Assembly: GCA_937776645.1 (NCBI GenBank)
Contig: CALMRI010000018.1
Coordinates: forward strand, 1 to 59,297
Origin: an uncultured Alphaproteobacteria bacterium
GTDB lineage: Bacteria > Pseudomonadota > Alphaproteobacteria > Thalassobaculales > Thalassobaculaceae
Direction: 5' to 3'
Length of the DNA stretch: 59,297 nucleotides
Under the pieces are notes generated by a model, which was given only the letters and a program-made list of their open reading frames with translations, made no database searches and was not told the origin of the DNA. Position 1 is the first letter of the stretch, and every line of letters begins with the position of its first letter. Shown here one piece after another: positions 41,829-50,375 of the stretch. Both the position numbers and the translations under genes were made by a program.

Positions 41829-42230
41829 TCATACGGGTGAATTTCTGTCAGCCAGCAAGGCGTTAGCGCCAAAGCGGATCGTCGGCGCCGGCGGGAATTC
41901 GATCACGGTGTCGGCGACGACAGCGGTATCCACCCAGACTCCCGGGCGAATGCCGAAGTTGGTTTGGCTTATGGTCAGACTGCCTTTACCTTGACGATGA
42001 ACTGGCCGGGCCCCTGGTCTGGGATTTCCTCCAGGGTTAACGCCAGATCCGCGTCCCGGATCTGGTCGGGGACCGTCAATTGGCCAAGCGCTTCATAGGC
42101 ATCGCCATCCAGGCGGCGAAATTTCCGGAGTGCAGAGTGTCTTCGCGATCCTGGTTACTGGTATCGCCGCCTCGAAGATCGATGGTAACGTCGATCCGGC
42201 TTTAGCCTTCGAAAAATGTGCTCGCTTCTG
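41829..42230 (-). pseudogene. YceI-family protein relic
   Basis: Minus-strand fragments in several frames line up with the YceI beta-barrel: IDVTIDLRGGDTSNQDREDT followed by LHSGNFA (about 42,130-42,195), RRLDGDAYEALGQLTV (the region usually ending in a conserved GxLTI), then GSLTISQTNFGIRPGVWVDT followed by AVVADTV (about 41,900-41,980), and a stop at 41,829. The last stretch is the family's L-T-x-x-R-x-D-F-G-I-G...W.DT pattern. At least two frameshifts and a stop separate the parts. Intact members are periplasmic isoprenoid- or amphiphile-binding proteins. It may once have followed the oxidoreductase operon. Confidence 0.65.
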
Positions 42231-42287
42231 TCCGAAAACACCAATGGAGAGTGTATTGCTCACAACACGTGACGCGGTCTTTCCCCG

Positions 42288-45227
42288 CTATACCGGCGTC
42301 ACGCGACATAGCAGAGACTTTAAATTGGTCTGTTCGGAAATTGGATCGCGTTGGCTCTTATCGGTCAGAAAATTGACTGGCCGCCACGGATTGAACGGCT
42401 GACGCTCGCCCCAACCGATTGGTACGAACACCGCGTGACGGCGGATGCCAGGATAGATCCAGGCCAAGGCCTCTACCGATCCATGCGAGGTTTCGACGGT
42501 CACTCGTGCACCGTCGGCCAGGCCGAGCTCGGCGGCGGTATCGGGATGGATCTGGGCATAGAGATCCGGCCACATCTCTTGGGCTTGCCAGGCGTAATGG
42601 GTCCAGCTGTGAAAATGCGGCGCCGCCGGCCTGCCGGTCAGAAGTTCCAAGGTGTAGCCCTGGGCGCGTAAATTGGCCGCCGGGTGAGTTTCATCAGGCT
42701 GAACAATACGGCCGCGCGGCGCCAGGCCGCCGGATGCGAAGGGCCCGATCACCCCCTCTACCGCGTCGTCGTCGAGCAACTCGACATACGCCATGTCGAC
42801 AAGGCTTTCGCGCTCGCCATAGAACTCTGGCAGCGCCGACAGGCCATAGGGCTCGAACTTGGCCTCCAGCGCCTCGGTCCAGAATTCCAATTTGCCGCTG
42901 GTGGTGGGAAAGCGGTGGCCCGCGGGCGCCCCATGCGCGGAGGTGCCCTCCAGGTATAGTGTCTGGATCTCTGGTGCCTGCTCGGTCTCGACCGGGAAAC
43001 GGACCCAGCGATAGGGCGTTGAGTGCAGGCGTTTCTGGGTGACCCCTCGCAGTTGGATGTTGCTGATCAGGGCCTCGTCCCAGAACCGCGCCGAGTCTTT
43101 CCATTCCTCGCGCAGCACGTCCTCGAAGCCAAAGCGCTTGCCAAGTTCGATCCAAATCCAGCCATCGGGCTTGGCCTGGCCCGGCGGATCAATCATCCGG
43201 TCGATCCAGACGATACGCCGATCCTCGCAGGCGCGGCCGACCTCGCCCTTCTCTATCCCCGTCGCTGCCGGCAGCACATAGTCGGCCCAGGCGCTGGTCT
43301 CATTGGGAAAGATATCGACGTGCACCAGCAGATCAAGCGCGGCGAAGGCCTTGCGGGTCTCGGTCTGATCCGGCCACAGCGCCATTGGATTGTTGTTGGC
43401 TATTACCGCCCTGAGCGGATAAGGCCGGTCCTGGAGCATTGCCTCGGTCCAGCCGACCGGACTGGTGCGCAGCTTCGGCCGGCTGATCTTGGCGCAGCGC
43501 TCCTCAGGGATGTTGAGATCGATTGGCAGCGAGGCCGACATGTTGAAATAGGCGCCGCCGGCCCGGCCCCAATTGCCGGTGACCGCAGCGATAAACATCA
43601 GGACCCGGTTCGATTGGGTTGAGTTCATGTGCTGGTTGATGCCGCGACTGCCATAGAGGATGCAGCCATCGGCCGCCGCGATCTCCTCGGCCAGCCGGCG
43701 AATGTCGTCGGCGGCGATATCGGCGATCGGCGCCGCCCAGTCCGGCGTGTAGCCCTTCTCGACGATGAAATCGCGCCAGCGCTCCCAGCCCAGCACCCAG
43801 GTATCGCAAAACTCCTGGTCGTGCAGATCCTGGCTCAGGATGTGGTGGGCAACCGCGAGCCCTAAGGCCATATCGCCGCCCGGGCGGATCGCCAGATGCC
43901 AGTCGGCCTTCGAGGCGGTCACCGTCTGGCGCGGGTCGATGGCGATCATCCTCGCGCCGCGCTCAAGCCGCCAGTCATTGATCATTCCGAAATGAACCGG
44001 TCGGGTCTCGGCCTGATTGTCGCCCCAATAAACATGCAGCGCTGCCGATCCCATGTCGCCTTCGGTATAGGTATTGCCCGGCCCGCTATAGCCCTGGATC
44101 ATCGAATAGGCGAGGTTCTTGCCGGATGAACAAAACGGCTCGGTAGTCACGAAATTCGGCGTCCCCCACAGCTTGGCGAACATCCGGATATAGCCGCGAT
44201 TGGTCAGTGTGCCGGTTCGGGTGCCGGAGAACAGCCCTAGGGCTTCCGGGCCATGCTCGGCGCGAATTGCGGCCATTTTTGCGCCGATCTCGTCCAGCGC
44301 CTGGTCCCAGGAGATTGGCTCGAACGCGTTCTCGCCGCGCGCGCCGACCCGCTTCAACGGTTGGGTCAGCCGTTCGGTGCTGGAATATAGCTGTAGCGAG
44401 AGTTGGGATTTCGGGCAGACCCGGCCCTGGAGAACGGGGTCTTCCTCGTTGCCGGTCACCTTGACCAGCCGGCCCTTGTGGAAATGGAATTTCGTCGTGC
44501 AGCTGTTGAAGCAAATGTTGCAGCCGCCGGGTTCAATCCGGTCGGCCAGTCGGTCGGCCCGCTTCACGCCATAAGGATAGGCGGTGGTATCGCCAGCCAT
44601 CGCGTGGCCCGGATCAATCACCGCCGGAACCGTTCGCTCGCGCGCGTCGAGCGCCGGTCGCAATGGGTCGGTGCGGTCCAGATAGATTGTCGCCGGGCCA
44701 AGCAGGAACGGATCATTGTCGATGCGCCGGCGATCCTGCGCCATGGCCTGGCGATCCAATGCGTCACGCTCTCCAAAGCTGATGGCATTGGTCGGGCAGA
44801 CCGAGGCGCAGGCGGTGGTTGGCTCGCCATCAGCGCGGCGCTCGACGCACAGGTCGCATTTGACTGCGTGATGGCCGCCAGCGTCATAGCCCATGGCGCC
44901 GTAGGGACAGGCGGTCACGCATTCGCCGCAGCCGACGCACAAGTCCTCGTTGACCTGAACGATGCCGGTTTGCGGATCTTTGGTGATGGCTTTCGGTTCG
45001 ACTGGACAGGCGCGTAGGCAGGCCGGTCGTTCGCAGTGCTGGCAGGCAAGGGCAAGAAAATCGAGCGGTGGGCGGCCCTGATTCTCTTCTGACGCTGTGC
45101 CGCCAAGCCATACCACCCTGTTGCGCCGTTCACCCGGGCCAAGCGCATGCTCAGCCTTGCAGGCCACCTCGCAGCTTTTGCACCCGGTGCAGCGCTCCAG
45201 GTCGATCATCAACGCCAGGCGGGTCAT
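42288..45227 (-). CDS. Fused four-cluster ferredoxin/molybdopterin oxidoreductase
   Basis: This 979-residue protein starts at 45227 (MTRLALMIDLERCTGCKSCE), overlapping the upstream gene (ATGA). Residues 1-150 form a DmsB/NrfC-type electron-transfer module with four cysteine groups: C13, C16, C19, C23; C62, C65, C70, C74; C97, C100, C103, C107; and C124, C127, C140, C144. Residues about 230-979 form a complete bis-MGD catalytic subunit: a further [4Fe-4S] site C236, C239, C243 and C271, a likely molybdenum-ligating C366 in TTEPFCSSGK, GDNQAETRPVHFGM and the C-terminal molybdopterin-dinucleotide-binding domain (LLTGRPAAPHFHSWTHY). These parts are normally separate proteins. No Tat signal is present, so it is cytoplasmic. 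Its substrate cannot be told. Confidence 0.93.
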   Translation of the reverse strand: MTRLALMIDLERCTGCKSCEVACKAEHALGPGERRNRVVWLGGTASEENQGRPPLDFLALACQHCERPACLRACPVEPKAITKDPQTGIVQVNEDLCVGCGECVTACPYGAMGYDAGGHHAVKCDLCVERRADGEPTTACASVCPTNAISFGERDALDRQAMAQDRRRIDNDPFLLGPATIYLDRTDPLRPALDARERTVPAVIDPGHAMAGDTTAYPYGVKRADRLADRIEPGGCNICFNSCTTKFHFHKGRLVKVTGNEEDPVLQGRVCPKSQLSLQLYSSTERLTQPLKRVGARGENAFEPISWDQALDEIGAKMAAIRAEHGPEALGLFSGTRTGTLTNRGYIRMFAKLWGTPNFVTTEPFCSSGKNLAYSMIQGYSGPGNTYTEGDMGSAALHVYWGDNQAETRPVHFGMINDWRLERGARMIAIDPRQTVTASKADWHLAIRPGGDMALGLAVAHHILSQDLHDQEFCDTWVLGWERWRDFIVEKGYTPDWAAPIADIAADDIRRLAEEIAAADGCILYGSRGINQHMNSTQSNRVLMFIAAVTGNWGRAGGAYFNMSASLPIDLNIPEERCAKISRPKLRTSPVGWTEAMLQDRPYPLRAVIANNNPMALWPDQTETRKAFAALDLLVHVDIFPNETSAWADYVLPAATGIEKGEVGRACEDRRIVWIDRMIDPPGQAKPDGWIWIELGKRFGFEDVLREEWKDSARFWDEALISNIQLRGVTQKRLHSTPYRWVRFPVETEQAPEIQTLYLEGTSAHGAPAGHRFPTTSGKLEFWTEALEAKFEPYGLSALPEFYGERESLVDMAYVELLDDDAVEGVIGPFASGGLAPRGRIVQPDETHPAANLRAQGYTLELLTGRPAAPHFHSWTHYAWQAQEMWPDLYAQIHPDTAAELGLADGARVTVETSHGSVEALAWIYPGIRRHAVFVPIGWGERQPFNPWRPVNFLTDKSQRDPISEQTNLKSLLCRVTPV

Positions 45228-46021
45228 GAGCCCCACTCTGCGATCCGCCACCAATAGACCGCCCGACCATCGGCGACATAGCCGGCGAACACCGTGACGG
45301 TGATCACGTGGATTAGCAGTCCGGCGACGAACCCCCAGGCCAGCAGACGATGCAATGGTCGCCAATAAGCCTGGGCTAGTGAGACTGAAGCTCGGGTGCC
45401 GATCAACCGATGCTCCTCCATCACCGCCCGATGATAGGTAAGCGCGGTGCCGGGGGCGGTAATCCAATGGCGGGGCTTGAGCGAGAACACCGCCTCAAGC
45501 GCGTTGGAGTCGATGGTGCTGAGCAGCGATTTCTTGTGGGTGATCAGTTCGGCCAACCGGGCCCGCGTGGCCTCGTCCGGTTTGGAGAACCCGGCCAGCT
45601 TGGAGCCGAATGTCCGGGCCATCCGCTTCGACCCGGCGAGCCGTGACCAGACGCCGAGCGCCACCAAGCCAGCCAGCGACAACAGCAACAAACTCGGAAT
45701 TTTCGCTACCGAGCCGGTGGAATGCACGATCACCAAGACGGCTCCGACGCTGGCTAGCCAGACATGGGCCCGGAAGCCGGCCTTGCCAGGGTGGCCGATC
45801 TTCTTCAGCAATACTGCGACGAAAGAGGCGACGAGGAGCATCGAGCCGATGATCGCCGCGCTCTGCAATAATGGACCACCGGGTCGTCCCAGATCCTCGG
45901 GCAAACCCGGCGAGAGGACCAATCCAGCCGATGCGGCCGCGACTGCAGCGATGACGATGGCAGTGAGGCGGGAATCGGCGAGGTCGGTGTCGTTGGAAGA
46001 GGCTGGCCGGCCTGTCAGCAC
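45224..46021 (-). CDS. Cytochrome-b-like membrane anchor of the molybdenum enzyme
   Basis: This 265-residue protein from GTG 46021 has about five to six hydrophobic helices: LTAIVIAAVAAASAGLVLSP, PLLQSAAIIGSMLLVASFVA, HVWLASVGAVLVIVHSTG, IPSLLLLSLAGLVALGVWS and a last one, LLAWGFVAGLLIHVITVTVF. Histidines in the third helix (H-x(12)-H) and the last (HRLLAW and LIHVITV) are spaced for heme b ligation. A soluble stretch (about 130-200) lies between helices 4 and 5. Its stop overlaps the start of the fused oxidoreductase, so it is very probably its quinone-linked membrane subunit. It resembles ferric-reductase-like or NrfD-substitute proteins only loosely. Confidence 0.8.
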   Translation of the reverse strand: MLTGRPASSNDTDLADSRLTAIVIAAVAAASAGLVLSPGLPEDLGRPGGPLLQSAAIIGSMLLVASFVAVLLKKIGHPGKAGFRAHVWLASVGAVLVIVHSTGSVAKIPSLLLLSLAGLVALGVWSRLAGSKRMARTFGSKLAGFSKPDEATRARLAELITHKKSLLSTIDSNALEAVFSLKPRHWITAPGTALTYHRAVMEEHRLIGTRASVSLAQAYWRPLHRLLAWGFVAGLLIHVITVTVFAGYVADGRAVYWWRIAEWGS

Positions 46022-46866
46022 GGTCGGTCACCCTTGATGGTGACCCGATGCATGTGCCGGTGCTGGCCTGCATAGTCGTTCACCGCGTGGTGCAAGGTGG
46101 TGCGGTTGTCCCAGACGGCGACAGACCCAGCCCGCCAACGGAACCGGCAGGTAAACTCCGGGCGGATCATGTGATTGCAGAGATAGTCGATCAGCGGTGC
46201 GCTTTCCTCGACTGTCATGCCGCTGAAGCGCAGGGTGTGAGAGCGGTTCAGATAGAGCGACTTGGCGCCGGTTTCCGGGTGGGTGCGGACGACGGGATGC
46301 GCGTTCTCATAGGTCTTGGCTTGGGCTTCAAACGTGTCTTTCATTGCATCGAGCCGGGCCATGCCGGCGGCGCGACCGCCCTGATAGCCCTTCTCGGAAG
46401 AGTTCACCCCGGCGAGACTACCTAGTAGCTTTTTCATGCCCTGCGACAGCGCGTCATAGGCCAGTGTGGTATTGGCAAAAAGCGTGTCGCCGCCGAATGC
46501 GGGTGTCTCCAGCGCGTAGAGCGTCGTGCCCAGAGCCGGGCAATCCATATAGCTGGTGTCAGAGTGCCAGGAACCGCCGAAATTCTTGGTGTCGGCCTCG
46601 GTTTTGATGATCTCGATCACCTCCGGCGTCTCTGGTAACCCCTTGATGAAGGGGTAGATGTCCGGCTCGCCGAACAGCCGGGCGAATTGAACGAATGCCG
46701 GTGGCGAAAGGCTCTGATCGCGGAAAAACAAGACCCTGTGCGCCAGAAAGGCGGCATGAATGTCGGCGGCGGCCTGGTCGGGGATCTCGCCGGCCAGGTC
46801 AATACCCAAGATTTCAGCGCCGAGCGCGGTCGATAGTGGAGCGATATGCATACTCTGGCGTTCCAT
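46015..46866 (-). CDS. TauD/TfdA-family 2-oxoglutarate dioxygenase
   Basis: This is 283 residues from ATG 46866 (MERQSMHIAPLSTALGAEIL); ATG 46851 is a possible alternative. Iron(II) ligands are H101 and D103 in SWHSDTSYMDCPALGTTLYA, and the distal H259 in VWDNRTTLHHAVNDY, with R274 (HRVTIKGDRPC) for 2-oxoglutarate. GDTLFANTTLAYDALS is family-typical. Relatives cleave taurine, 2,4-D or alkyl sulfates by hydroxylating next to the heteroatom. It overlaps the next gene by 7 bases and so is translationally coupled to the membrane anchor and molybdenum enzyme. This pairing of an oxygen-dependent dioxygenase with a molybdenum reductase-type enzyme is unusual. Confidence 0.93.
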   Translation of the reverse strand: MERQSMHIAPLSTALGAEILGIDLAGEIPDQAAADIHAAFLAHRVLFFRDQSLSPPAFVQFARLFGEPDIYPFIKGLPETPEVIEIIKTEADTKNFGGSWHSDTSYMDCPALGTTLYALETPAFGGDTLFANTTLAYDALSQGMKKLLGSLAGVNSSEKGYQGGRAAGMARLDAMKDTFEAQAKTYENAHPVVRTHPETGAKSLYLNRSHTLRFSGMTVEESAPLIDYLCNHMIRPEFTCRFRWRAGSVAVWDNRTTLHHAVNDYAGQHRHMHRVTIKGDRPC

Positions 46867-46942
46867 CCGATAGCGTTTACCCAAGGTAAACCGGAGGGGC
46901 TCCGGAAAGAAAGGGCCGTCGGGTATCCGCGGTGCAAAAAGC

Positions 46943-48187
46943 TCACGCGTGTTTTGGCGGCCGTGCAAGCAGAATTAATATCGTCGCCAATAGCGACAGG
47001 CCAGCGAAGACCTGCAGCGCGAGGACGTAGTCTCCGGTCCAGTCGCGCAACACGCCTGATATCAGCGGGCCGGTGGCCTGCGCGCTAACCTGTACGCTGA
47101 GGGCGACGCCTCGGATCGCACCGAAGCTTTTGCGGCCAAAATAGTCGGCCCAAGCGATCGGCGGTACTGTCAGCAACCCGCCGAGCCCGACGCCAAAGAT
47201 TGCGGCGGCAAAATAGGCCTGGGCCGGCTCATGCACCCAGATCATCGCCAGGCAACCAGCGGTCATGAACAGACCGCTGACCGATAACACCAAACGGATG
47301 CCCAATCGGCGCACCATCATGCCGCAGAGAAAGCCAAAGACGCCGGTAAACAGCGAGAACGCGGCGACTACGGTCGCGGCTGTGGTCGGGTCCAGGCCTC
47401 GCTCGATTAGATGCGGCGCCTGATGCAGGCTGACCCCGGACTGCACCGGATAGCCGAGAAAGGTGAACCCCAGTAGCATCCAAAAGGCGGGCGTCCGCAT
47501 TGCCTGGGCGCGAGTGAATGTTGGCTCCGGTTTGCCTGCTCCACTCCGGTTGCTCTCGGTCCCGGCGTCGTCGATGTCGCCATCCGGTTGCAGCCCCAGG
47601 TCTTCTGGTCGGCGGGCCATCAACAGGAAGGTTGGCAGAAACCCGATCACCAGAACGGTCAAGCCAACCGCGACCCAGCCGGCGCGCCAACCGCCGCTGA
47701 TCATGGCGAAATGAGCGATCAATGGCATCGCTGTTAGACCGACCATCAGCGCCACTGTGACGATCGAATTGGCGATCGGCCGGCGCCGGATAAACCAGTT
47801 GTTGACCGCCCCATAGATGCCCAGGTCAAACGGCCCGGCGAAATTCATCCGAGCTACGCAGAACAGTAGATAGAACACCAACAGCGACTGTGTCTGAGAT
47901 AACAGGAGCGACGCTACCCCGGTGATCAACACCGCCCAGCACAGCATCGCGCGGGCGCCGTGACGGTCGACCAGCGGACCGAGCAGTGGCGAGGAAAACG
48001 CCGCCAGCAGGCCGCCCAGCGATACGGCGCCGGATATTTCTGACAGGGACCAGCCGAACTCGGTAGTCATCGGCGCGACGAAAATCGTCAGAGTGGCGAC
48101 TGCGGGACCTTGCCGTGCGAACCCGGCGCAAGACGCGCAACCCAAAACCACCCAGCCATAGAAGAATGGCAGGCGTCGCGAGAGCAT
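46943..48187 (-). CDS. Major facilitator superfamily transporter
   Basis: This 414-residue, twelve-helix protein starts at 48187 (MLSRRLPFFYGWVVLGCASC). It resembles the monocarboxylate/oxalate-formate antiporter group: GWVVLGCASC in helix 1, LGPLVDRHGARAMLCW in the 2-3 loop (the G-x-x-x-D-R-x-G MFS motif), a charged middle loop (RRPEDLGLQPDGDIDDAGTE) between helices 6 and 7, and a second-half repeat (CGMMVRRLGIRLVLSVSGLF). It probably imports the organic-acid substrate of this operon. It is 76 bases upstream of the TauD-type gene and 55 downstream of the FAH-type gene. Confidence 0.93.
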   Translation of the reverse strand: MLSRRLPFFYGWVVLGCASCAGFARQGPAVATLTIFVAPMTTEFGWSLSEISGAVSLGGLLAAFSSPLLGPLVDRHGARAMLCWAVLITGVASLLLSQTQSLLVFYLLFCVARMNFAGPFDLGIYGAVNNWFIRRRPIANSIVTVALMVGLTAMPLIAHFAMISGGWRAGWVAVGLTVLVIGFLPTFLLMARRPEDLGLQPDGDIDDAGTESNRSGAGKPEPTFTRAQAMRTPAFWMLLGFTFLGYPVQSGVSLHQAPHLIERGLDPTTAATVVAAFSLFTGVFGFLCGMMVRRLGIRLVLSVSGLFMTAGCLAMIWVHEPAQAYFAAAIFGVGLGGLLTVPPIAWADYFGRKSFGAIRGVALSVQVSAQATGPLISGVLRDWTGDYVLALQVFAGLSLLATILILLARPPKHA

Positions 48188-48242
48188 GTGGTGCAATGCG
48201 AGCACGGTACCCGGTATCCCCGATTCAAATATCGCCGGAGCG

Positions 48243-49022
48243 TTAGCCTACTTCCAACGCGATCTTGATCTCGCCAAAATCACCAAACCGAGCGACAGCG
48301 GTGCTTCCGGGGTTAATTTCCCGAAGCAAAGTGGCGCTGCCAGTGGTGACGTATTGGCCGGCCCGCAGGCCGATGCCTCGATCCGAGAGCTCATTGGCTA
48401 ACCATGTCAGGGTCACCACTGGATCGGTGCGGTTTTCCATCGGGTTGGACGGTTCCAGCTCGCCGTCATCGACGCGCAGTTCAATCGGGATATCGAGCAG
48501 CGATAGATCTCGCCAGTCCTGGACTCGCGGTCCGACAACGAGACCGGCGCCGGCCGAGTTGTCGGCGATGATTGCCAGCCGTTGATACTCGGTGTCGGGG
48601 ATGTGCATGCCGTTAGAGAACCGAGTTCCAACGATCTCGAAGGTGAAGGTGAGGGTTGCGGCCGCCATGACCTCGGCACGCTCATAGGGGTGACTCCGCG
48701 CCGGTAGGTTAGTGTTCAATTGAAAACCAACCTCGGTTTCGATGGCCGGGCGGTGGACGGCTTGGCGCGCCGGCAGGACCGCCGAACCGGCATAAAGATG
48801 CGAACCGAAGATGCGCCCGATCATCGGTCCCGGTGCCCCGGCCACCTTCCAGCCCACGACCTCGTCACCGATTACGGCGGCCATTGTGGTTTGAATCGCC
48901 GCCGCCTCGGCAAAATCGCCGGGATAAAGATGGTCCGGCAATCCTTCCAGCAGGGCCGATTGACTCCAGGCGCCGGCCAACAGCACGCCGGCCTTGGCTA
49001 TATCGTCTTCTCGCATAGCCAT
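48243..49022 (-). CDS. 2-keto-4-pentenoate hydratase/FAH-family protein (MhpD-like)
   Basis: This is 259 residues from ATG 49022 (MREDDIAK follows), where GGGA stands about seven bases upstream; ATG 49028 is possible. The FAH fold is recognised by PMIGRIFGSHLYAGSAVLPA (about 60-80), the metal-binding EVGFQLNTNLPARS and VMAAATLTFTFEIVGTRF (about 90-130), and LANELSDRGIGLRAGQYVTT followed by GS near 225-245. Such enzymes hydrate 2-hydroxypenta-2,4-dienoate-like acids or decarboxylate oxo acids after meta-cleavage of aromatic rings. The gene is between an LLM monooxygenase and the MFS transporter in the leftward operon. Confidence 0.9.
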   Translation of the reverse strand: MAMREDDIAKAGVLLAGAWSQSALLEGLPDHLYPGDFAEAAAIQTTMAAVIGDEVVGWKVAGAPGPMIGRIFGSHLYAGSAVLPARQAVHRPAIETEVGFQLNTNLPARSHPYERAEVMAAATLTFTFEIVGTRFSNGMHIPDTEYQRLAIIADNSAGAGLVVGPRVQDWRDLSLLDIPIELRVDDGELEPSNPMENRTDPVVTLTWLANELSDRGIGLRAGQYVTTGSATLLREINPGSTAVARFGDFGEIKIALEVG

Positions 49023-49033
49023 CGGCATTCCCT

Positions 49034-50152
49034 TTATTCAGCCGCTGTGGCGGTGCGGCCGGCATTGGTATGCTGCGAGAACATCGGCATCACTTCCTCG
49101 GCGAGCAGCGTGAGCGAACGGCGGCAGAACGCGGGATCGTCCCATTCATGGGCCATCGCGGTCAGCACTCCAAAAGGCCCAGTCAGATCGTGCAAGGCGA
49201 CGAGCTTGTCGACCACGGTCGACGGTGATCCCCAAGCGACTTGATATTCCGCGACGGCCTGCCATGTCAGGGAATCCGGATTGGGGTGGCCCTCTGGTGC
49301 GACGAACTTGGCTAGACCGCGCGATTTCAAGGAGGTCAGCAGATAGCGATACCAAAAGCTAATCGGGCCGTCCGGGTTCATGATGTAGTTGTGGGCTTCC
49401 TGATCGGTCGGGGCGACAACGATGCTGCGCGAGATCCTCCAGATATCCGGGTCGGCGCGTCGTCCGGCCTTCTCGCAACCCTCGGCATAGGTGGCCCAAT
49501 GGCTGGCGGTATAGCGCGGGTGCAAGAACGCCGCGCCGGAGATCGGGATCCAACCGCGCTCACCAGCGATCTTGGCGCTGCCTGAGCTGGGAGACATGAT
49601 CGAGATGGCGATCGGCGGATGCGGCTGCTGGAACGGTTTGGGAAATTCGCCGACACCGTAGTCGACCCGGCCCATATCCTGGATTTTGACACTCCAGTAT
49701 TTGCCCTGGCGGTTATACGGAGGCTTGCCCTCCCAGATCGCCAGAATGTGCTCGATCGACTCCTGGACCATGGCGCCGCGGTCGGTATCCCCGCCGACCT
49801 CGAACAGCTCGACATCGGAAGACAGACTGCCGGTGCCGATGCCCATCTGAAAGCGACCCTTGCACAGGTGGTCGAACATCGCCGCCTGACCTGCCACTTG
49901 CGCGGGATGATGCTGGGGTAAACAAAACACGCCGGTGCCCAGCTTGATCCGCTTGGTTTGCTCGATCAGTGTCGCCAGGAAGACCAGGGGTGCGGTTATC
50001 GGCTCGGATGTCGCGGAGGTATGCTCCCCGACCCACACCTCGTCAAAGCCAAGCTTATCGGCAAGCAGGATGGTTTGTCGGTCGTCTTCCAAAACCTGAG
50101 TGAAGTTGCGTTTCGGGTCGTGGACCGGCTGCATGAACATTCCAAGGCGCAT
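49034..50152 (-). CDS. Luciferase-like (LLM) flavin-dependent monooxygenase
   Basis: This 372-residue protein starts at 50152 (MRLGMFMQPVHDPKRNFTQV) behind AAGGAGG. The bacterial luciferase barrel is evident: LADKLGFDEVWVGEHTSATS (about 34-53), TKRIKLGTGVFCLPQHHPAQ (about 70-89), DHLCKGRFQMGIGTGSLSSD (about 97-116) and PHPPIAISIMSPSSGSAKIA (about 175-195). FMNH2 from a separate reductase is used to oxygenate a substrate. It is the first gene of the six-gene leftward operon (49,034 down to 42,288) and is divergent from benE by about 220 bases. Members of this group attack aromatic, sulfonate or terpenoid compounds. The substrate is unknown. Confidence 0.93.
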   Translation of the reverse strand: MRLGMFMQPVHDPKRNFTQVLEDDRQTILLADKLGFDEVWVGEHTSATSEPITAPLVFLATLIEQTKRIKLGTGVFCLPQHHPAQVAGQAAMFDHLCKGRFQMGIGTGSLSSDVELFEVGGDTDRGAMVQESIEHILAIWEGKPPYNRQGKYWSVKIQDMGRVDYGVGEFPKPFQQPHPPIAISIMSPSSGSAKIAGERGWIPISGAAFLHPRYTASHWATYAEGCEKAGRRADPDIWRISRSIVVAPTDQEAHNYIMNPDGPISFWYRYLLTSLKSRGLAKFVAPEGHPNPDSLTWQAVAEYQVAWGSPSTVVDKLVALHDLTGPFGVLTAMAHEWDDPAFCRRSLTLLAEEVMPMFSQHTNAGRTATAAE

Positions 50153-50375
50153 CGAACTGGCCTCCTTGTCGTTTGCGGTGGTGGTTGCTAGGGGTAAGCA
50201 TAGCACGCGGCTTTGCGTCGTTCATGATCGCTATTGGCCTGACGCGCATTCATCCGAAGACCGTTTTCATCTTTGAGAAAACCTCGACCTTCATGATGAT
50301 TGTGTCGAGGGCGCGGCGTTTTGAGTCTTGAAGAGCCGCGTCGCCAAGCGGTTCGGTGGCGAGATGGGGGAAAAC

